Counted from the stretch's first letter, positions 16,660 through 25,550 are shown. The stretch is DNA of 64,000 bases from Kiloniellaceae bacterium (GCA_021776135.1 JAJFGL010000036.1:160473-224472), one strand, 5' to 3'. Translations and numbers: made by a program. The notes: generated from the letters alone by a model not told the origin.

Positions 16660-17892
16660 TTGAGCGCCGCAGCGAACACCCCGCCCATGGCCGGGCGCAT
16701 GGCCGAGAACATCATGCACTTCGCCCGAACCCTGCGCGCCGCCGGCCTGCCGGTCGGGCCCGGCAAGGTACTGACCGCCGTGGACGCGGTCCGTGCGGTT
16801 GGCTTGCGCCGCCGCGACGATTTCTACTGGGCCCTGCACGCGGTTTTCGTCAATCGCCGCGATCAGAAGGAAGTCTTCGATCAGGCCTTCCACGTTTTCT
16901 GGCGCAACCCGCAAATCCTGGAAAAGATGATGGGCCTGCTGCTGCCGGAGGTGCGCGCGGCGGGAAGCGAGGAACCCGAAAAAGAAAAAGAACTAAGCCG
17001 CCGGGTCGCCGAGGCGCTGAGCGCCGCCCGGGTTGAGCCGCCACAAGGCGAAGGCAAGGAAGATAGGGTCGATATCGACGCCGCCTTGACCTTTTCTTCG
17101 AAGGAACTTTTGCACGAAATGGATTTCGAAAACATGTCGGCGGAGGAGGAAGCGCGCGCCAAGGCCGCGATCGCCGCCCTGCGCCTGCCGATCCAAAACG
17201 TCGCGACCCGGCGTTTCCGTTCCGCCGCAAGCGGACGGCGGGCCGACTTGCGGGCGACCATGCGCGCGGCCTTGCGTTCCGGCAGCGACGCCATCCCCTT
17301 ACGCTGGAAAACCCCGCGCCGGCGTCATCCGCCCTTGGTGGTAATTTGCGATGTGTCCGGCTCCATGAGCCGCTATTCGCGTATGCTGCTGCACTTCATG
17401 CACGCCGTCACCTCAGACCGCGACCGGGTGCATACCTTCGTTTTCGGCACCCGCCTGACCAACATCACCCGCCACTTGCGTCACAAGGATGTCGATGTCG
17501 CCCTGGACAAGGTCGCCGATACGGTCGTCGATTGGTCCGGCGGCACCCGGATCGGGGCCTGCCTGCACGATTTCAACGCCAAGTGGTCGCGCCGGGTGCT
17601 GGGCCAGGGCGCCCTGGTGCTGTTTATTTCCGATGGCCTGGACCGGGACAACGCCGCCGACCTGGCGCGGGAGGTGGAACGCCTGCACAAGTCCTGCCGG
17701 CGCCTGATCTGGCTCAACCCGCTCTTGCGTTACGACGGTTACGAACCAAAGTCTTTAGGGGCGCGGGCCCTGGCGCCCCATGTGGACGATTTCCGCAGCG
17801 TCCATAATCTGGATAGCCTGAGCCAACTGACCCAGGTTCTGAGCCAGCCCGTGATCCGGCGCGCGGGCACGGCCATGGAGGCAAGCCTATGA
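16660..17892 (+). CDS. CoxE-like VWA-domain protein
   Basis: 410 residues; the C-terminal half is a von Willebrand A domain with the MIDAS motif DVSGSMS (about 230-236), a GGT further on and SDGLD. The N-terminal half is an acidic/basic helical region, as in CoxE. With the MoxR ATPase it would form the chaperone pair that matures a molybdenum hydroxylase; MoxR-VWA pairs generally act as metal-insertion chaperones. The start is TTG at 16660, supported by GCAGGAG seven bases upstream. The stop overlaps the next gene as ATGA. Confidence 0.85.
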   Translation: MSAAANTPPMAGRMAENIMHFARTLRAAGLPVGPGKVLTAVDAVRAVGLRRRDDFYWALHAVFVNRRDQKEVFDQAFHVFWRNPQILEKMMGLLLPEVRAAGSEEPEKEKELSRRVAEALSAARVEPPQGEGKEDRVDIDAALTFSSKELLHEMDFENMSAEEEARAKAAIAALRLPIQNVATRRFRSAASGRRADLRATMRAALRSGSDAIPLRWKTPRRRHPPLVVICDVSGSMSRYSRMLLHFMHAVTSDRDRVHTFVFGTRLTNITRHLRHKDVDVALDKVADTVVDWSGGTRIGACLHDFNAKWSRRVLGQGALVLFISDGLDRDNAADLAREVERLHKSCRRLIWLNPLLRYDGYEPKSLGARALAPHVDDFRSVHNLDSLSQLTQVLSQPVIRRAGTAMEASL

Positions 17893-18212
17893 CAACGAAG
17901 CCCGATGACGTTTTAGAACAAGCCGGGCGCTGGCGCGGCCAGGGCCGCAAGGTCGCCCTGGCGACCGTGGTTTCGACCTGGGGGTCCTCGCCGCGCCCGG
18001 TCGGCAGTCAGCTCGCGGTCGAGGAGTCCGGCAAGATGGCGGGTTCGGTCTCGGGCGGCTGTATCGAGGGCGCGGTGGTCATGGAAGCCCAACAAACCAT
18101 GGAGAGCGGCGCGGTCAAGCTGTTGGAATTCGGCGTGACCGACGAAATGGCCTGGGAGGTCGGCCTGGCCTGCGGCGGCACCGTCCGGGTTTTCGTCGAG
18201 CGTTTGGATTGA
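17889..18212 (+). CDS. XdhC/CoxF-type protein, N-terminal half as separate gene
   Basis: 107 residues matching the XdhC-CoxI N-terminal domain: VALATVVSTWGSSPRPVGSQLA, the conserved SGGCIEG motif and CGGTVRVFVE. XdhC proteins bind molybdenum cofactor, help sulfurate it and deliver it to xanthine-dehydrogenase-family enzymes. Usually this domain is joined to a Rossmann domain; here that domain is encoded by the next gene. ATGA overlap with the VWA gene indicates translational coupling. Confidence 0.85.
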   Translation: MTTKPDDVLEQAGRWRGQGRKVALATVVSTWGSSPRPVGSQLAVEESGKMAGSVSGGCIEGAVVMEAQQTMESGAVKLLEFGVTDEMAWEVGLACGGTVRVFVERLD

Positions 18213-18222
18213 GAGCGCGGAC

Positions 18223-18939
18223 ATGAAACACGCCCTTTTCGATGCCCTGCAAGCGGCCCGCGCCGGCAAGCGTCCGGTGGCGCTGATCACCGAGTTGGAA
18301 AGCGGCAAGCAGGTTTTGCTCGACGGCGATGGTGTGAGCGGCGATCTAAACTTGAAGGAAAGCGAACTTGCCTTGGCCAAGCGAGCCTTGGACGGCGACC
18401 GCAGCGGGCCTTTGGAAGAAACCGGTCTCTTCGTTCATGTCTTTAACCCGCCCTTGCGCCTTATGGTCGTGGGCGCGGTTCACATCGCGCAATTCCTTGT
18501 ACCCATGGCCGCCTTGGCGGGTTACGAGGCGGTGGTTATCGACCCGCGTCAAGCCTGGGCAACCGGCGCGCGCTTTCCCGATGTGAGCTTGGTGACCGAG
18601 TGGCCGGACGATGCCTTGCGCGCTTTGAAACCGGACCGGCGCACCGCCGTCGCCGTGCTGACTCACGACCCCAAGCTTGACGATCCGGCGCTATGCGCCG
18701 CTCTGGCCTCGCCCGTTTTTTATATCGGCGCCCTGGGCAGCAGGCGAACTCACGCCAAGCGCTTGGCCCGCCTGCGCGAAGCCGGCGTGGGAGAAGCGGA
18801 CCTGGCCCGCATCCATGCCCCGATTGGCTTGGCGGTCGGAGCCAAGAGCCCGGCTGAAATCTCCATCTCCATTCTGGCCCAAATGACCCAGGAACTGCAC
18901 GGCGCCCCGCCGCTCATCAAGGCCGGGGCGGCCAAGTGA
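18223..18939 (+). CDS. XdhC-type protein with C-terminal Rossmann domain
   Basis: 238 residues. The C-terminal two-thirds is the XdhC Rossmann-like domain: LMVVGAVHIAQFLVPMA (dinucleotide-binding loop), AVVIDPR, FYIGALGSRRTHAKRL and the ending GAKSPAEISISILAQM, all typical of XdhC. The first roughly 65 residues resemble a poorly conserved remnant of the N-terminal domain without its cysteine motif. It should work with the preceding 107-residue protein as a two-part molybdenum-cofactor chaperone. The spacing is 10 bases, and the stop overlaps the next start as GTGA. Confidence 0.87.
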   Translation: MKHALFDALQAARAGKRPVALITELESGKQVLLDGDGVSGDLNLKESELALAKRALDGDRSGPLEETGLFVHVFNPPLRLMVVGAVHIAQFLVPMAALAGYEAVVIDPRQAWATGARFPDVSLVTEWPDDALRALKPDRRTAVAVLTHDPKLDDPALCAALASPVFYIGALGSRRTHAKRLARLREAGVGEADLARIHAPIGLAVGAKSPAEISISILAQMTQELHGAPPLIKAGAAK

Positions 18940-20600
18940 AATTCGGCCCGACGCCCTTGAGCGAAGCCAGGGGCGCGATCCTTGCTCACTCTATCGAGGC
19001 CGGCGGCCAGCGCTTCAAGAAAGGCCATGTTCTTTCACCCAAGGACATTGAGGCCCTGCGCGCCGCCGGGCTAAAAAGCATCGTCACCGCCCGGCTGCAA
19101 GACGGCGACGTTCACGAAGACGCCGCCGCCGCCGCCGTGGCGCAAGCTCTGCTTGGCGAGGAGACCAAGACCCACCTAACACCGAGCACGGCCTTTACCG
19201 GGCGCAGTAATCTCGTCGCCACGCGGCGCGGGGTTTTACTTGTGGACCGTTCCGGTTTGGACAAGCTGAACCGGATCGACGAGTCCGTCACCCTGGCCAC
19301 CTTGGCGCCCTATGCCTTGGTGGAAGCCCGGCAAATGACCGCGACGGTAAAAATAATTCCCTTCGCGGTCCAGGACGCGGTGTTGCAAGCTTGCGTAACG
19401 CACGCGCGCGAGTCGGGCCCCTTGCTGCGCATCGCGCCCTTGCGGCCGCGCCAAGCCGGCCTGGTGCTGACCCGCGTGGCGGGTATGAAAGACTCGCTGC
19501 TCGACAAGACCCTGGCCGCCGTTAACGGCCGCCTCGCGGCGCTGGATTGCCCGCCCGTATTGGAAAGCCGCTGTGGACACAGCGATACGGAGGTGGCGCG
19601 CGCGATCAACGAATTGGTCGAACGCGGCTGCGGGCTGGTCATCGTTTCCGGCGCCTCCGCCATCGTCGACCGGCGCGACGTGGTGCCCGCCGGGATTGTC
19701 GAAGCGGGCGGTAGAATCGAACATTTCGGCATGCCGGTCGATCCGGGGAACTTAATTTTGCTCGCGACCCTCAAGGAGACGCCGGTGCTGGGTCTGCCCG
19801 GCTGCGCGCGCTCGCCCAAGCTCAATGGTTTCGACTGGGTATTGCAACGCGCGATCGCGGACATCCCCGTTACCGGCCAGGATATCATGGACCTGGGCGT
19901 GGGCGGCTTGCTGAAGGAAATCGCGCATCGTCCCCTGCCCCGCGCCGCGGCGGTCGAGAGGCCGGATCACACGGCGGCCCGCGCGCCGCTCAAGGTCGCG
20001 GCCCTGGTCCTGGCGGCCGGTCAATCGCGCCGCATGGGTGATCGCAACAAGTTGCTGGCCCCCGTCGAAGGCCGCCCCCTGGTGGCGCACGCCGTCGCCA
20101 GCGCGCTCGCGTCCAAGGCGTCGCCGGTCGTGGTGGTCACCGGGCACCAAGCCGATAAGGTCGCGGAAATCTTGGCGGGACTGGATATTTTAACGGTTAA
20201 GAATCCCGGCCATGCCGCCGGGCTCAGCACGTCCCTGCACCGGGGTCTGGGCGCCCTGCCCCCGGACATCGACGGCGTGGTGGTTTGCCTGGGCGATATG
20301 CCGCGTATCGCGCCAAGTGTTATCGACCGCCTGATCGCCGCTTTCGATCCCTTGGAGGAACGGGCGATCTGCGTTCCGACGCTGCAAGGCAAGCGTGGCA
20401 ACCCGGTTCTGTTCGCCGCGCGTTTCGCGCCCGAGATACAGGAAATCGCCGGCGACGTCGGCGCGCGCTATTTGTTGGGCGAATATCCGGAACTGGTGTG
20501 CGAGGTCGCCATGGACGAAGACAGCGCCGGCACGGGCATCCTGCTGGACGTCGATACGCCCGAAGCCCTGAGCGCACTCATAAATAAAAGCCGGGATTAA
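18936..20600 (+). CDS. Molybdopterin-binding / MobA-like nucleotidyltransferase fusion
   Basis: 554 residues in two parts. The N-terminal part (about 1-335) is a MoaB/MogA-like molybdopterin-binding region (VSGASAIVDRRDVVPAGI, LGLPGCARSPKLNGFDW). The C-terminal part (about 350-550) is a nucleotidyltransferase of MobA/MocA type with LVLAAGQSRRMGDRNKLL, the signature of molybdenum cofactor cytidylyl- or guanylyltransferases. It probably makes the dinucleotide form of the cofactor (MCD, as used by CO/xanthine-dehydrogenase-type enzymes), which fits the upstream genes. The start is GTG with GTGA overlap. The convergent next gene shares the 4-base TTAA containing both stop codons. Confidence 0.85.
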   Translation: MKFGPTPLSEARGAILAHSIEAGGQRFKKGHVLSPKDIEALRAAGLKSIVTARLQDGDVHEDAAAAAVAQALLGEETKTHLTPSTAFTGRSNLVATRRGVLLVDRSGLDKLNRIDESVTLATLAPYALVEARQMTATVKIIPFAVQDAVLQACVTHARESGPLLRIAPLRPRQAGLVLTRVAGMKDSLLDKTLAAVNGRLAALDCPPVLESRCGHSDTEVARAINELVERGCGLVIVSGASAIVDRRDVVPAGIVEAGGRIEHFGMPVDPGNLILLATLKETPVLGLPGCARSPKLNGFDWVLQRAIADIPVTGQDIMDLGVGGLLKEIAHRPLPRAAAVERPDHTAARAPLKVAALVLAAGQSRRMGDRNKLLAPVEGRPLVAHAVASALASKASPVVVVTGHQADKVAEILAGLDILTVKNPGHAAGLSTSLHRGLGALPPDIDGVVVCLGDMPRIAPSVIDRLIAAFDPLEERAICVPTLQGKRGNPVLFAARFAPEIQEIAGDVGARYLLGEYPELVCEVAMDEDSAGTGILLDVDTPEALSALINKSRD

Positions 20601-21688
20601 CCGGAAGCGGATTTTTGCTCTTCGGCGGCCTCGGGTTCCGGCGCGCTGACTTCAGCTTGAACGCCGCCGTCGGTAAGCGGCCCCAAAGCGCCCTCTTCCT
20701 CAACCAATTTGCTGACCCGCCGCATAATGTCTTCCAGGCTGGAAGCCTCGGACCCCGGCGCGCCGGCCTCGGCCGCCGCTGGAACCTCAAGGCCCGCTTC
20801 GGCTTCGCCGACGAGGTTGTTTTCCACGGCATTCGGCCCTTCTTCAACGGCATCCGTGCCTTCTTCCACGGCATCCGCCGTTGGGTTTTCCTCGATCGCA
20901 TCGGCCTCGAGCGGCACGCTGTCATCAGCCGCGCCAAGCACCAATTCTTCGTCGATAATCGTTATATCGGAATCGCCGGCGGGGATATCTATTACCTCGG
21001 TCTCCCCGGTCTCGGCTACAGCCTCCGGTTCGGCCGCCTCTTCGAGTTCGGCCGGCGTTTCTTCCGCCGCGAGATCTTCGGACGTTTCTGGGGTGGCCTC
21101 GGGTTCCGGCGCTTCGGCTTCGATTTCCGGCGCGGCGCTTTCTTCCTCGGGCGCTTCGGCGATTTCGGGTTCCGGCGCTTCGGCTTCGATCTCTGCTGCG
21201 GCGCTTTCTTCCTCGGGCGCTTCGGCGGTTTCGGGTTCCGGCGCTTCGGCCTCGATCTCCGGCGCGGCGCTTTCTTCCTCGGGCGTCTCGGCGGCTTCTA
21301 TACCGGGTGCTTCAGCTTCGTTCGTCTCCACCGCCATTTCTGCGCCGGCATCGCCAACCAGGGCGCTTATCTTGATTTCCAAGGCCTGCATGGTTTCGTT
21401 CAAGGCCATGTCGTTGCCCAGCTCTATGGCGTTTAGCAGGGACTGGATGGTGCCGCGCAGCAGCTTGTTGTCACCCGCTTCCAGGCGCAGGGTTTCCAGT
21501 TCTTCGGCCTGAGAGGCACTCTCCGCCGACTGACGTTCGATCTCGGCCTTCTGATCGCCTAGGCGGGTTTCGATCGTATCGATCAATTTCATGAGGCGGC
21601 CGCTGTATTTCGCGCGTTCCGCTCTGGCCAGACCGAAACGCTCTTCGGCCTCTATCACTCGTTGCTGCAGCTCTTCGATACCGCTCAT
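20597..21688 (-). CDS. Hypothetical protein: coiled coil plus acidic tandem repeats
   Basis: 363 residues of unknown function. Residues 1-110 are strongly helical with heptad spacing (EELQQRVIEAEERFGLARAE), likely a coiled coil. The middle is almost entirely Glu/Ala/Pro and contains three copies of a 22-residue repeat (SAAPEIEAEAPEPETAEAPEEE type). The C-terminal 40 residues (SLEDIMRRVSKLVEEEG) again look helical, possibly a short binding motif. There is no signal peptide or membrane segment. The protein would be very acidic and flexible, perhaps a spacer joining two binding ends (inference). Confidence 0.75.
   Translation of the reverse strand: MSGIEELQQRVIEAEERFGLARAERAKYSGRLMKLIDTIETRLGDQKAEIERQSAESASQAEELETLRLEAGDNKLLRGTIQSLLNAIELGNDMALNETMQALEIKISALVGDAGAEMAVETNEAEAPGIEAAETPEEESAAPEIEAEAPEPETAEAPEEESAAAEIEAEAPEPEIAEAPEEESAAPEIEAEAPEPEATPETSEDLAAEETPAELEEAAEPEAVAETGETEVIDIPAGDSDITIIDEELVLGAADDSVPLEADAIEENPTADAVEEGTDAVEEGPNAVENNLVGEAEAGLEVPAAAEAGAPGSEASSLEDIMRRVSKLVEEEGALGPLTDGGVQAEVSAPEPEAAEEQKSASG
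21099..21296. repeat. Three tandem copies of a 66-bp repeat
   Basis: Units begin with TCGGGTTCCGGCGCTTCGGC at 21099, 21165 and 21231. They differ at few positions, keep the reading frame, and encode the 22-residue acidic repeats of the hypothetical protein. High identity implies recent expansion, and copy number may vary between strains. Confidence 0.9.
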
Positions 21689-21768
21689 GCCGTTCCCACC
21701 CGTTTGACTGATTACAGGTGAATTTGGTCAAGAAAAGGTTGGTAATTCCTTAACCACGCTGGAAAACG

Positions 21769-22569
21769 CTAACGTATGTGCTCGCGGATAAAGCCGAGAA
21801 CCCGTTCGACAACCGGCCCATGCTCGAACAGCTCGACATGGCCGGCGCCGGCGACCGCGATCATTTCCTTGGGCTCACGCGCGGCATCGAAAAGGCTTTG
21901 CCCGAAACGCAGAGGAACGACGCTGTCCTTGTCGCCGTGAAGAACCAGCAGGGGGGTGGAAATACGGGCGATGCGGGCCAGGGAATCCCATTTATCCAGG
22001 ATCATCCAGCGGGCCGGCAGATACCAATAGTGCAACTGCGAAACCGCCGCGATCGAGGTATAGGGCGATTCCAGAATCACCGCCGCCGGCCGCCGCTCCA
22101 ACGCCGCCTTGACCGCGACCCCGGAGCCCAGGGATTCGCCATAGAGAACCGTCCGCTCCAAGCCGATTCCCTGCCCCGCCAGCCAATCCAGCAGACCGAG
22201 AGAATCCGCCGTTAAGCCGTCCTCGGTCGCTTTACCCGGATTGCCGCTATAACCCCGGTAACCGGCGAACAGCAGGCCGTAACCGGCATCGATCAGGGGT
22301 TTGAGTTTCGGCACCCGGTCGCCCAGATGCCCGGCATTGCCGTGAAAAACCACGACCACCGGGCCATCGGGTTTTTCCGGTGGCAGGTACCAGTGGGTCA
22401 GCGTCAAACCGTCGCCGGTCCGGGTCGTGACTTCCCCGATCCCCAGCCCATTGTAGAGCGCCAAGTCCGGGGCGTCCTTGGCGCCAGGATAGAGAAGCGT
22501 GCGCTGCATGATGAAAACCGCCCCGGTCAGAAGCAGATAAACGCCAAGCGCCGCGCCGATTAATTGCAT
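21769..22569 (-). CDS. Alpha/beta hydrolase (BEM46/ABHD13-like)
   Basis: 266 residues with one N-terminal membrane segment (about 5-20), an oxyanion region VVVFHGNAGHLGD, the nucleophile elbow YGESLGSG (catalytic Ser about residue 141), an acidic residue in LHGDKDSVVP and the catalytic His in GAGHVELFEHG. The arrangement matches the membrane-anchored BEM46/ABHD13 group. The substrate is unknown; esters of lipids or peptidoglycan-linked molecules are possible. No obvious operon partners. Confidence 0.85.
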   Translation of the reverse strand: MQLIGAALGVYLLLTGAVFIMQRTLLYPGAKDAPDLALYNGLGIGEVTTRTGDGLTLTHWYLPPEKPDGPVVVVFHGNAGHLGDRVPKLKPLIDAGYGLLFAGYRGYSGNPGKATEDGLTADSLGLLDWLAGQGIGLERTVLYGESLGSGVAVKAALERRPAAVILESPYTSIAAVSQLHYWYLPARWMILDKWDSLARIARISTPLLVLHGDKDSVVPLRFGQSLFDAAREPKEMIAVAGAGHVELFEHGPVVERVLGFIREHIR

Positions 22570-22727
22570 GCCAAGCCGCTCCCTTTTGAACGCACCTTAC
22601 CCTAGACCTTCCGGGCCGTCATGATTTGCCCAGCGCCTTATTCTCTTGCAATTTGAGTTCAAAATAATTAATTAAACACCGTAGCAGCGGTAATTATGGT
22701 ATTTAACACAATTATAGGGTTAAATAA
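22570..22727. other. Divergent intergenic region, AT-rich at the right
   Basis: The gap separates two divergent genes. From about 22650 it becomes AT-rich (TTAATTAAACACC, ATTTAACACAATTATAGGG), a likely promoter area for the ATP-grasp gene. I cannot fix exact -35 and -10 boxes. Confidence 0.4.
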
Positions 22728-23699
22728 ATGAGCCAGATCTACGTTCTGCACGAGAACGATGCTTGGGTCGAGCCGCTTCGCGCGGCCTTCGCCAACCTTG
22801 GCCTGCCCCATGAGGAATGGTTTCTGGGCGAAGGCATCGTGCCTTTCGACCGGCCCCCGCCCGATGGCGTGTTTTATAACCGCATGAGCGCGTCGTCCCA
22901 CACACGCGGGCACCGATATGCGCCCGAATTGACCCATGGCGTGCTGAACTGGCTTGAGGCCCATGGCCGCAGGGTGGTGAATTCCAGCCGGGCGCTGTAT
23001 CTCGAGGTCAGTAAGCTGGCCCAGTACGCCGCCCTAAGCCGCGCCGGTATCGCGGTGCCCCGTACCGTGGCCGCGACCGGGCGGGACAACGTGCTGGCCG
23101 CCGCCAGGAATTTCGGCCCCGGCCCCTACATTCTGAAACCGAACCGGGGCGGCAAGGGCCTGGGCGTGCGCCTGTTCCAAAGCTCCGATGCCATGGCGGA
23201 CTATCTGGACAGCCAGGAAGCCGTGGACGAGGCGCCGATCGACGGTTTATGGCTGATTCAGGAATACCTGCGCGCGCCGCAACCCTTCATCACCCGCTGC
23301 GAATTCGTCGGCGGCGAATTTCTTTACGCCGTGCGGGTCGATACCAGCGGCGGCTTCGAATTGTGCCCGGCGGATGCTTGCGCGATCGAAGGCGAGGCTT
23401 GCCCGGCCGGGACGCCCAGCAGGAACATCTTTACCGTGCTGCCCGATTTCAAGCACCCGATCCTCGACAGCTATGGCCGCTTTCTGCGCGCCAACGAGAT
23501 CGAGGTCGCCGGCATAGAATTCATCGCCGACGAGGCGGGCCGGACCTACACCTACGACGTCAACACCAACACTAACTATAACGCCCAGGCCGAGGATGAG
23601 GCCGGCGCCGCCTTGACCGGGATGGAGGCGGTGGCCCGCTTCCTGAGCAAGGAACTAACCAAGACAAGCGCCGCCGCATCGGCGGTCGCGGCCGAATGA
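22728..23699 (+). CDS. ATP-grasp ligase, RimK-like
   Basis: 323 residues with an ATP-grasp fold of RimK/glutathione-synthetase type. A pre-ATP-grasp N-terminal region is followed by YILKPNRGGKGLGVRLF (phosphate-binding loop, about residues 133-149), LIQEYLRAPQPFITRCEFV (adenine region) and GIEFIADEAGRTYTYDVNTNTNYN (Mg-binding acidic/Asn residues, about 263-286). It should join a carboxylate to an amine with ATP hydrolysis; the substrates are unknown. It is alone, with no precursor peptide or transporter next to it. ATG at 22728 has AGGG upstream. Confidence 0.82.
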   Translation: MSQIYVLHENDAWVEPLRAAFANLGLPHEEWFLGEGIVPFDRPPPDGVFYNRMSASSHTRGHRYAPELTHGVLNWLEAHGRRVVNSSRALYLEVSKLAQYAALSRAGIAVPRTVAATGRDNVLAAARNFGPGPYILKPNRGGKGLGVRLFQSSDAMADYLDSQEAVDEAPIDGLWLIQEYLRAPQPFITRCEFVGGEFLYAVRVDTSGGFELCPADACAIEGEACPAGTPSRNIFTVLPDFKHPILDSYGRFLRANEIEVAGIEFIADEAGRTYTYDVNTNTNYNAQAEDEAGAALTGMEAVARFLSKELTKTSAAASAVAAE

Positions 23700-23783
23700 T
23701 TTCAAACTGAGCACGATCCCTTCGGGCAGCCTTGTGCTAAACTCTTCCTGGGTAACGGCAAGCTCAGGAAGAGGAGAGCGCGC

Positions 23784-24641
23784 TTGGCACCGGCGAACAC
23801 TATCGAGATATTAAGCGAGCAGCGTTGTTTCGGCGGCTTGCAGGGTTTTTACCGGCACCAGTCTCCTGCTTGCGCCGGGGCCATGCGCTTTTCGGTTTAT
23901 CAACCGCCCCAGGCCCTGAAGGGGACCAAGGTGCCGGTTGTGACGTACCTGGCCGGGCTGACTTGCAGTGAAGAGACCTTCGTTATCAAGGCCGGGGCCC
24001 AACGCATGGCGGCGGAACTCGGGCTCATGCTGGTGGCGCCCGATACCTCGCCGCGCGGCGCCGGTCTGCCGGGCGAGGACGAGGATTGGGATTTCGGCAC
24101 CGGGGCCGGGTTCTATCTCGACGCCAGCCAGGAACCCTGGAACCGGCACTACAAGATGTACAGCTACATGACCCGCGACCTGCCGGCGGTGATCGAGGCG
24201 CGTTTTCCCGCCGACATGGCCCGGCAAGGCATCTTCGGTCATTCCATGGGCGGCCACGGCGCCTTGACCATCCACCTGAAGAACCCGGACACCTACCGCT
24301 CGGTCTCCGCCTTCGCGCCCATCGGCGCGCCGTGCCAGTGTCCCTGGGGGATCAAGGCCTTCACCGGCTATCTCGGCACGGACCGGGATAGCTGGCGCCG
24401 CCACGACGCCAGCGAATTGATCCGTGCCCGGCCCAGCGCCGCCAAGCTGCTCATCGATCAAGGCAGCGCCGATCAATTCCTGGACGAACAATTGAAACCG
24501 GACCTCCTGGCCGCCGCCTGCGAGGCCGCCGGGCAGCCCATCGAATTACGCATGCAAGCGGGCTACGATCACAGCTACTACTTCATACAGTCCTTCATGG
24601 AGGATCACCTGCGCCATCATGCGCAAGTTCTAGAGTCTTAA
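23784..24641 (+). CDS. fghA: S-formylglutathione hydrolase
   Basis: Last step of glutathione-dependent formaldehyde oxidation: hydrolyses S-formylglutathione to formate and glutathione. 285 residues, esterase-D family. Visible motifs are YLAGLTCSEETF, the nucleophile GHSMGGHGAL (catalytic Ser about residue 152) and GYDHSYYF near the C-terminus with the catalytic His. The start is TTG at 23784 with a strong GGAAGAGGAG upstream. The usual partner, glutathione-dependent formaldehyde dehydrogenase, is not adjacent. Confidence 0.95.
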   Translation: MAPANTIEILSEQRCFGGLQGFYRHQSPACAGAMRFSVYQPPQALKGTKVPVVTYLAGLTCSEETFVIKAGAQRMAAELGLMLVAPDTSPRGAGLPGEDEDWDFGTGAGFYLDASQEPWNRHYKMYSYMTRDLPAVIEARFPADMARQGIFGHSMGGHGALTIHLKNPDTYRSVSAFAPIGAPCQCPWGIKAFTGYLGTDRDSWRRHDASELIRARPSAAKLLIDQGSADQFLDEQLKPDLLAAACEAAGQPIELRMQAGYDHSYYFIQSFMEDHLRHHAQVLES

Positions 24642-24647
24642 TGCGGT

Positions 24648-25550
24648 ATGGATACGAACTTTTCCGATTTCATCGCCGAAGGCGGCTTGAAAACTCTCAG
24701 CCGCCGTTCGGACTTCAAGGGCCTTCGGCATTTGGCCGGGCATCTGGGCGTCCTGGCCTGTACCGGTGCCTTTGTGGCCTGGGCCCCTAGCTGGCCCTGG
24801 CTTATCGCGGCCTGGCTGGGGCATGGCATTGTTCTGGTGGGGCTATTCGCGCCCCTGCACGAGACCATTCACCGCACCGCGTTCAAGTCCCGCTGGCTCA
24901 ACGATGCCGTGGCTTTCCTCTGCGGCCTGATCCTCTTCCTGCCGCCCCAGTATTTCCGCGCCTTTCACTTCACCCATCACCGCTTCACCCAGGACGCGGC
25001 CCGCGACCCGGAACTCTTAACCCCTAAACCTCAGACTCTTGGGCGTTATTTGCTGCACGCAACCGGCGTATTCTACTGGCGGGCTCAGCTTGTGGGGCTG
25101 GTCCGCCATGTCACCGGCCGGATCGATGAAGCCTTCATCGCCCAACATCAGCGCCCCGCCATCCTGAGCGAAGCGCGGCTGTTTCTGGGACTCTATGCCG
25201 CCATGGCCTTCCTGGCGGGGGCATATGAAAGCACGGCCATACTGACATTCTGGGTGGTTCCGGTCCTGCTCGGGCAGCCGGCCTTGCGCCTCTACCTGCT
25301 CAGCGAGCACATGGGATGCCCCGAGGTGCCGGACATGTTCCGCAACACGCGCACGACCCTGACCCTCTGGCCCCTGCGCGCTCTGGCGTGGAACATGCCA
25401 TTTCACACCGCGCACCACGTTTACCCCGGCATTCCGTTTCATGCCCTGCCGGCGCTGCACCGGCTGCTCGAGGAACGCATTGAGGTTCTAGCGCCGGGAT
25501 ACTTGGCGCTGCACCGTGGCTTCGCCGCGGATTTTAATCCTTCGGCTTAG
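24648..25550 (+). CDS. Membrane fatty acid desaturase-type protein
   Basis: 300 residues with three histidine boxes of the di-iron membrane desaturase/hydroxylase family: HETIH (about 73), HFTHH (about 108) and HTAHH (about 261). Hydrophobic segments flank them (VLACTGAFVAWAPSWPW, LIAAWLGHGIVLVGLF). It could desaturate fatty acids or act on another lipid such as a carotenoid; the exact substrate cannot be read. It begins 6 bases after fghA, so they are probably co-transcribed. Its TAG stop lies in TTAG shared with the convergent bactofilin gene. Confidence 0.85.
   Translation: MDTNFSDFIAEGGLKTLSRRSDFKGLRHLAGHLGVLACTGAFVAWAPSWPWLIAAWLGHGIVLVGLFAPLHETIHRTAFKSRWLNDAVAFLCGLILFLPPQYFRAFHFTHHRFTQDAARDPELLTPKPQTLGRYLLHATGVFYWRAQLVGLVRHVTGRIDEAFIAQHQRPAILSEARLFLGLYAAMAFLAGAYESTAILTFWVVPVLLGQPALRLYLLSEHMGCPEVPDMFRNTRTTLTLWPLRALAWNMPFHTAHHVYPGIPFHALPALHRLLEERIEVLAPGYLALHRGFAADFNPSA

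Noticed and set aside
16527-16766. 79-residue minus-strand ORF with TTKAQRHKE
   Set aside because: This peptide comes from translating the dispersed inverted repeat, a known source of false ORFs; it also overlaps the VWA gene start.
20615-21436. Plus-strand 273-residue ORF rich in Phe, Gly and Arg
   Set aside because: Shadow of the acidic repeat gene on the other strand; the repeat units force an open frame.
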